The translations under genes were made by a program, and so were the position numbers. A stretch of 64,000 nt of DNA, from the NCBI GenBank assembly GCA_015654695.1, contig JAATGJ010000068.1, positions 29,730 through 93,729 of the forward strand, given 5' to 3'. The DNA comes from Chitinophagales bacterium. Lineage in GTDB: Bacteria > Bacteroidota > Bacteroidia > Chitinophagales > Chitinophagaceae. A model generated the notes under the pieces. The model did not search any database. It was not told where the DNA came from and saw nothing but the letters and a program-made list of their open reading frames with translations. Below, piece by piece: positions 63,589 to 64,000 of this stretch (position 1 is the first letter of the stretch; every line of letters begins with the position of its first letter).

Positions 63589-64000
63589 AAAATTTTAATT
63601 CTTTTGGTTGTTGCGCTCCGTGCGGATGGTTAGCGCCAACGTACACGAATAATTTTTTGTACATCTTGCGTCCCAGGCGGTTTTTGGGAAGCATTCCTTT
63701 TACGGCTCTTTCAATAACAACCTCGGGGCGACGCTTCTGCAGGTTAGAGGCGGTTTCTTCTTTACGGCCACCGGGATAACCTGTGAAGTGGTCATAAATT
63801 TTTTGTTCCAGTTTGTTGCCCGTAAAAACAACTTTTTCGCAATTGATCACCACGATATAATCGCCGGTGTCAACGTGAGGAGTGTAGTATGCTTTGTTCT
63901 TACCGCGATGTACCGCAGCAATTTTAGCACACATAAGCCCAACGGTTGGATTAGTACCGTCAACAACATACCAGGTACGTGTTACATTATCGTCGTTCGC
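63587..64000 (-). CDS. rplM: 50S ribosomal protein L13 (5' end beyond window edge)
   Basis: At least 137 residues to the stop codon. Reading into the edge gives TRTWYVVDGTNPTVGLMCAKIAAVHRGKNKAYYTPHVDTGDYIVVIN, then VIERAVKGMLPKNRLGRKMYKKLFVYVGANHPHGAQQPKEL, all standard L13. The first ATG inside the window is internal; the true start is a few codons outside. Confidence 0.95.
   Translation of the reverse strand, partial: ANDDNVTRTWYVVDGTNPTVGLMCAKIAAVHRGKNKAYYTPHVDTGDYIVVINCEKVVFTGNKLEQKIYDHFTGYPGGRKEETASNLQKRRPEVVIERAVKGMLPKNRLGRKMYKKLFVYVGANHPHGAQQPKELKF

Noticed and set aside
1..64000. CRISPR arrays or intact prophage
   Set aside because: No regularly spaced identical repeats and no phage structural, integrase or terminase genes were recognised.

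Overview
The window looks like the chromosome of a free-living, polysaccharide-degrading Bacteroidota, most likely a Chitinophagaceae relative. This rests on several signs. Upstream regions carry the Bacteroidota -7 element TAnnTTTG, and in two cases a -33 TTG, with no Shine-Dalgarno sequences. There is a bTHX ribosomal protein gene. Methionine synthase is split in two. Large Rhs proteins of Bacteroidota type are present, as are many secreted glycoside hydrolases (GH105, GH109, GH20, GH97 and a GH28 remnant). Short palindromic repeats of a kind common in this phylum are scattered throughout. No CRISPR array, prophage or intact insertion sequence was seen.

Layout. 1-8684 (minus strand) is a pectin-sugar operon: GH105, then uxaB, uxaA, uxaC, kdgK, a YhcH-family gene and eda. 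It covers the whole isomerase route from D-galacturonate to pyruvate plus glyceraldehyde-3-phosphate. Just upstream lie a GH28 remnant and a LacI-type regulator remnant, which suggests the locus has lost parts. 10186-13658 is a GH109 / NahK-like sugar kinase / phosphoesterase operon. 14088-18748 is a patchwork of accessory genes beside a tRNA-Arg(CCU): a frameshifted Fic gene with a small partner, a membrane-tethered LuxR regulator with DUF4199 and SRPBCC genes, and an esterase with a CBM20-like tail. 19321-29163 holds DinB, VOC, TPR, GH20, SRPBCC, a UvrD-type helicase-nuclease, an Ig-like lipoprotein and recR. 29175-33267 is the split metH, behind a strongly structured leader and with a tiny membrane ORF between the halves. 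33271-39496 has RDD, a GH97/SemiSWEET/HAD sugar unit, a LOG-family gene, xth, DUF4286, HU and bTHX. 39567-40205 is pdxH.

40828-52375 (minus strand) is the most unusual locus. A coiled-coil/beta-barrel protein is followed by a toxin-less Rhs-like protein, a small Ig-like secreted protein, a giant Ig-Rhs protein ending in a cysteine/histidine NlpC-like putative toxin domain, and a small lipoprotein that may be its immunity protein. 53273-63000 returns to mostly housekeeping content: a membrane-anchored coiled-coil protein, DUF3298, pyrH, a two-component pair, a methyltransferase and a small membrane protein. 61167-64000 is the rplM-rpsI-rpsB-tsf operon, with rplM running off the edge.

Repeats are a second theme. 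Two MITE-like copies with matching terminal inverted repeats sit at 52922-53172 and 56492-56716. Palindromic intergenic-type repeats appear inside reading frames without breaking them, in the coiled-coil/barrel gene, the methyltransferase and metH. Each spacer of the ribosomal operon carries its own inverted repeat. All function calls are by reading protein sequence; no database search was possible.
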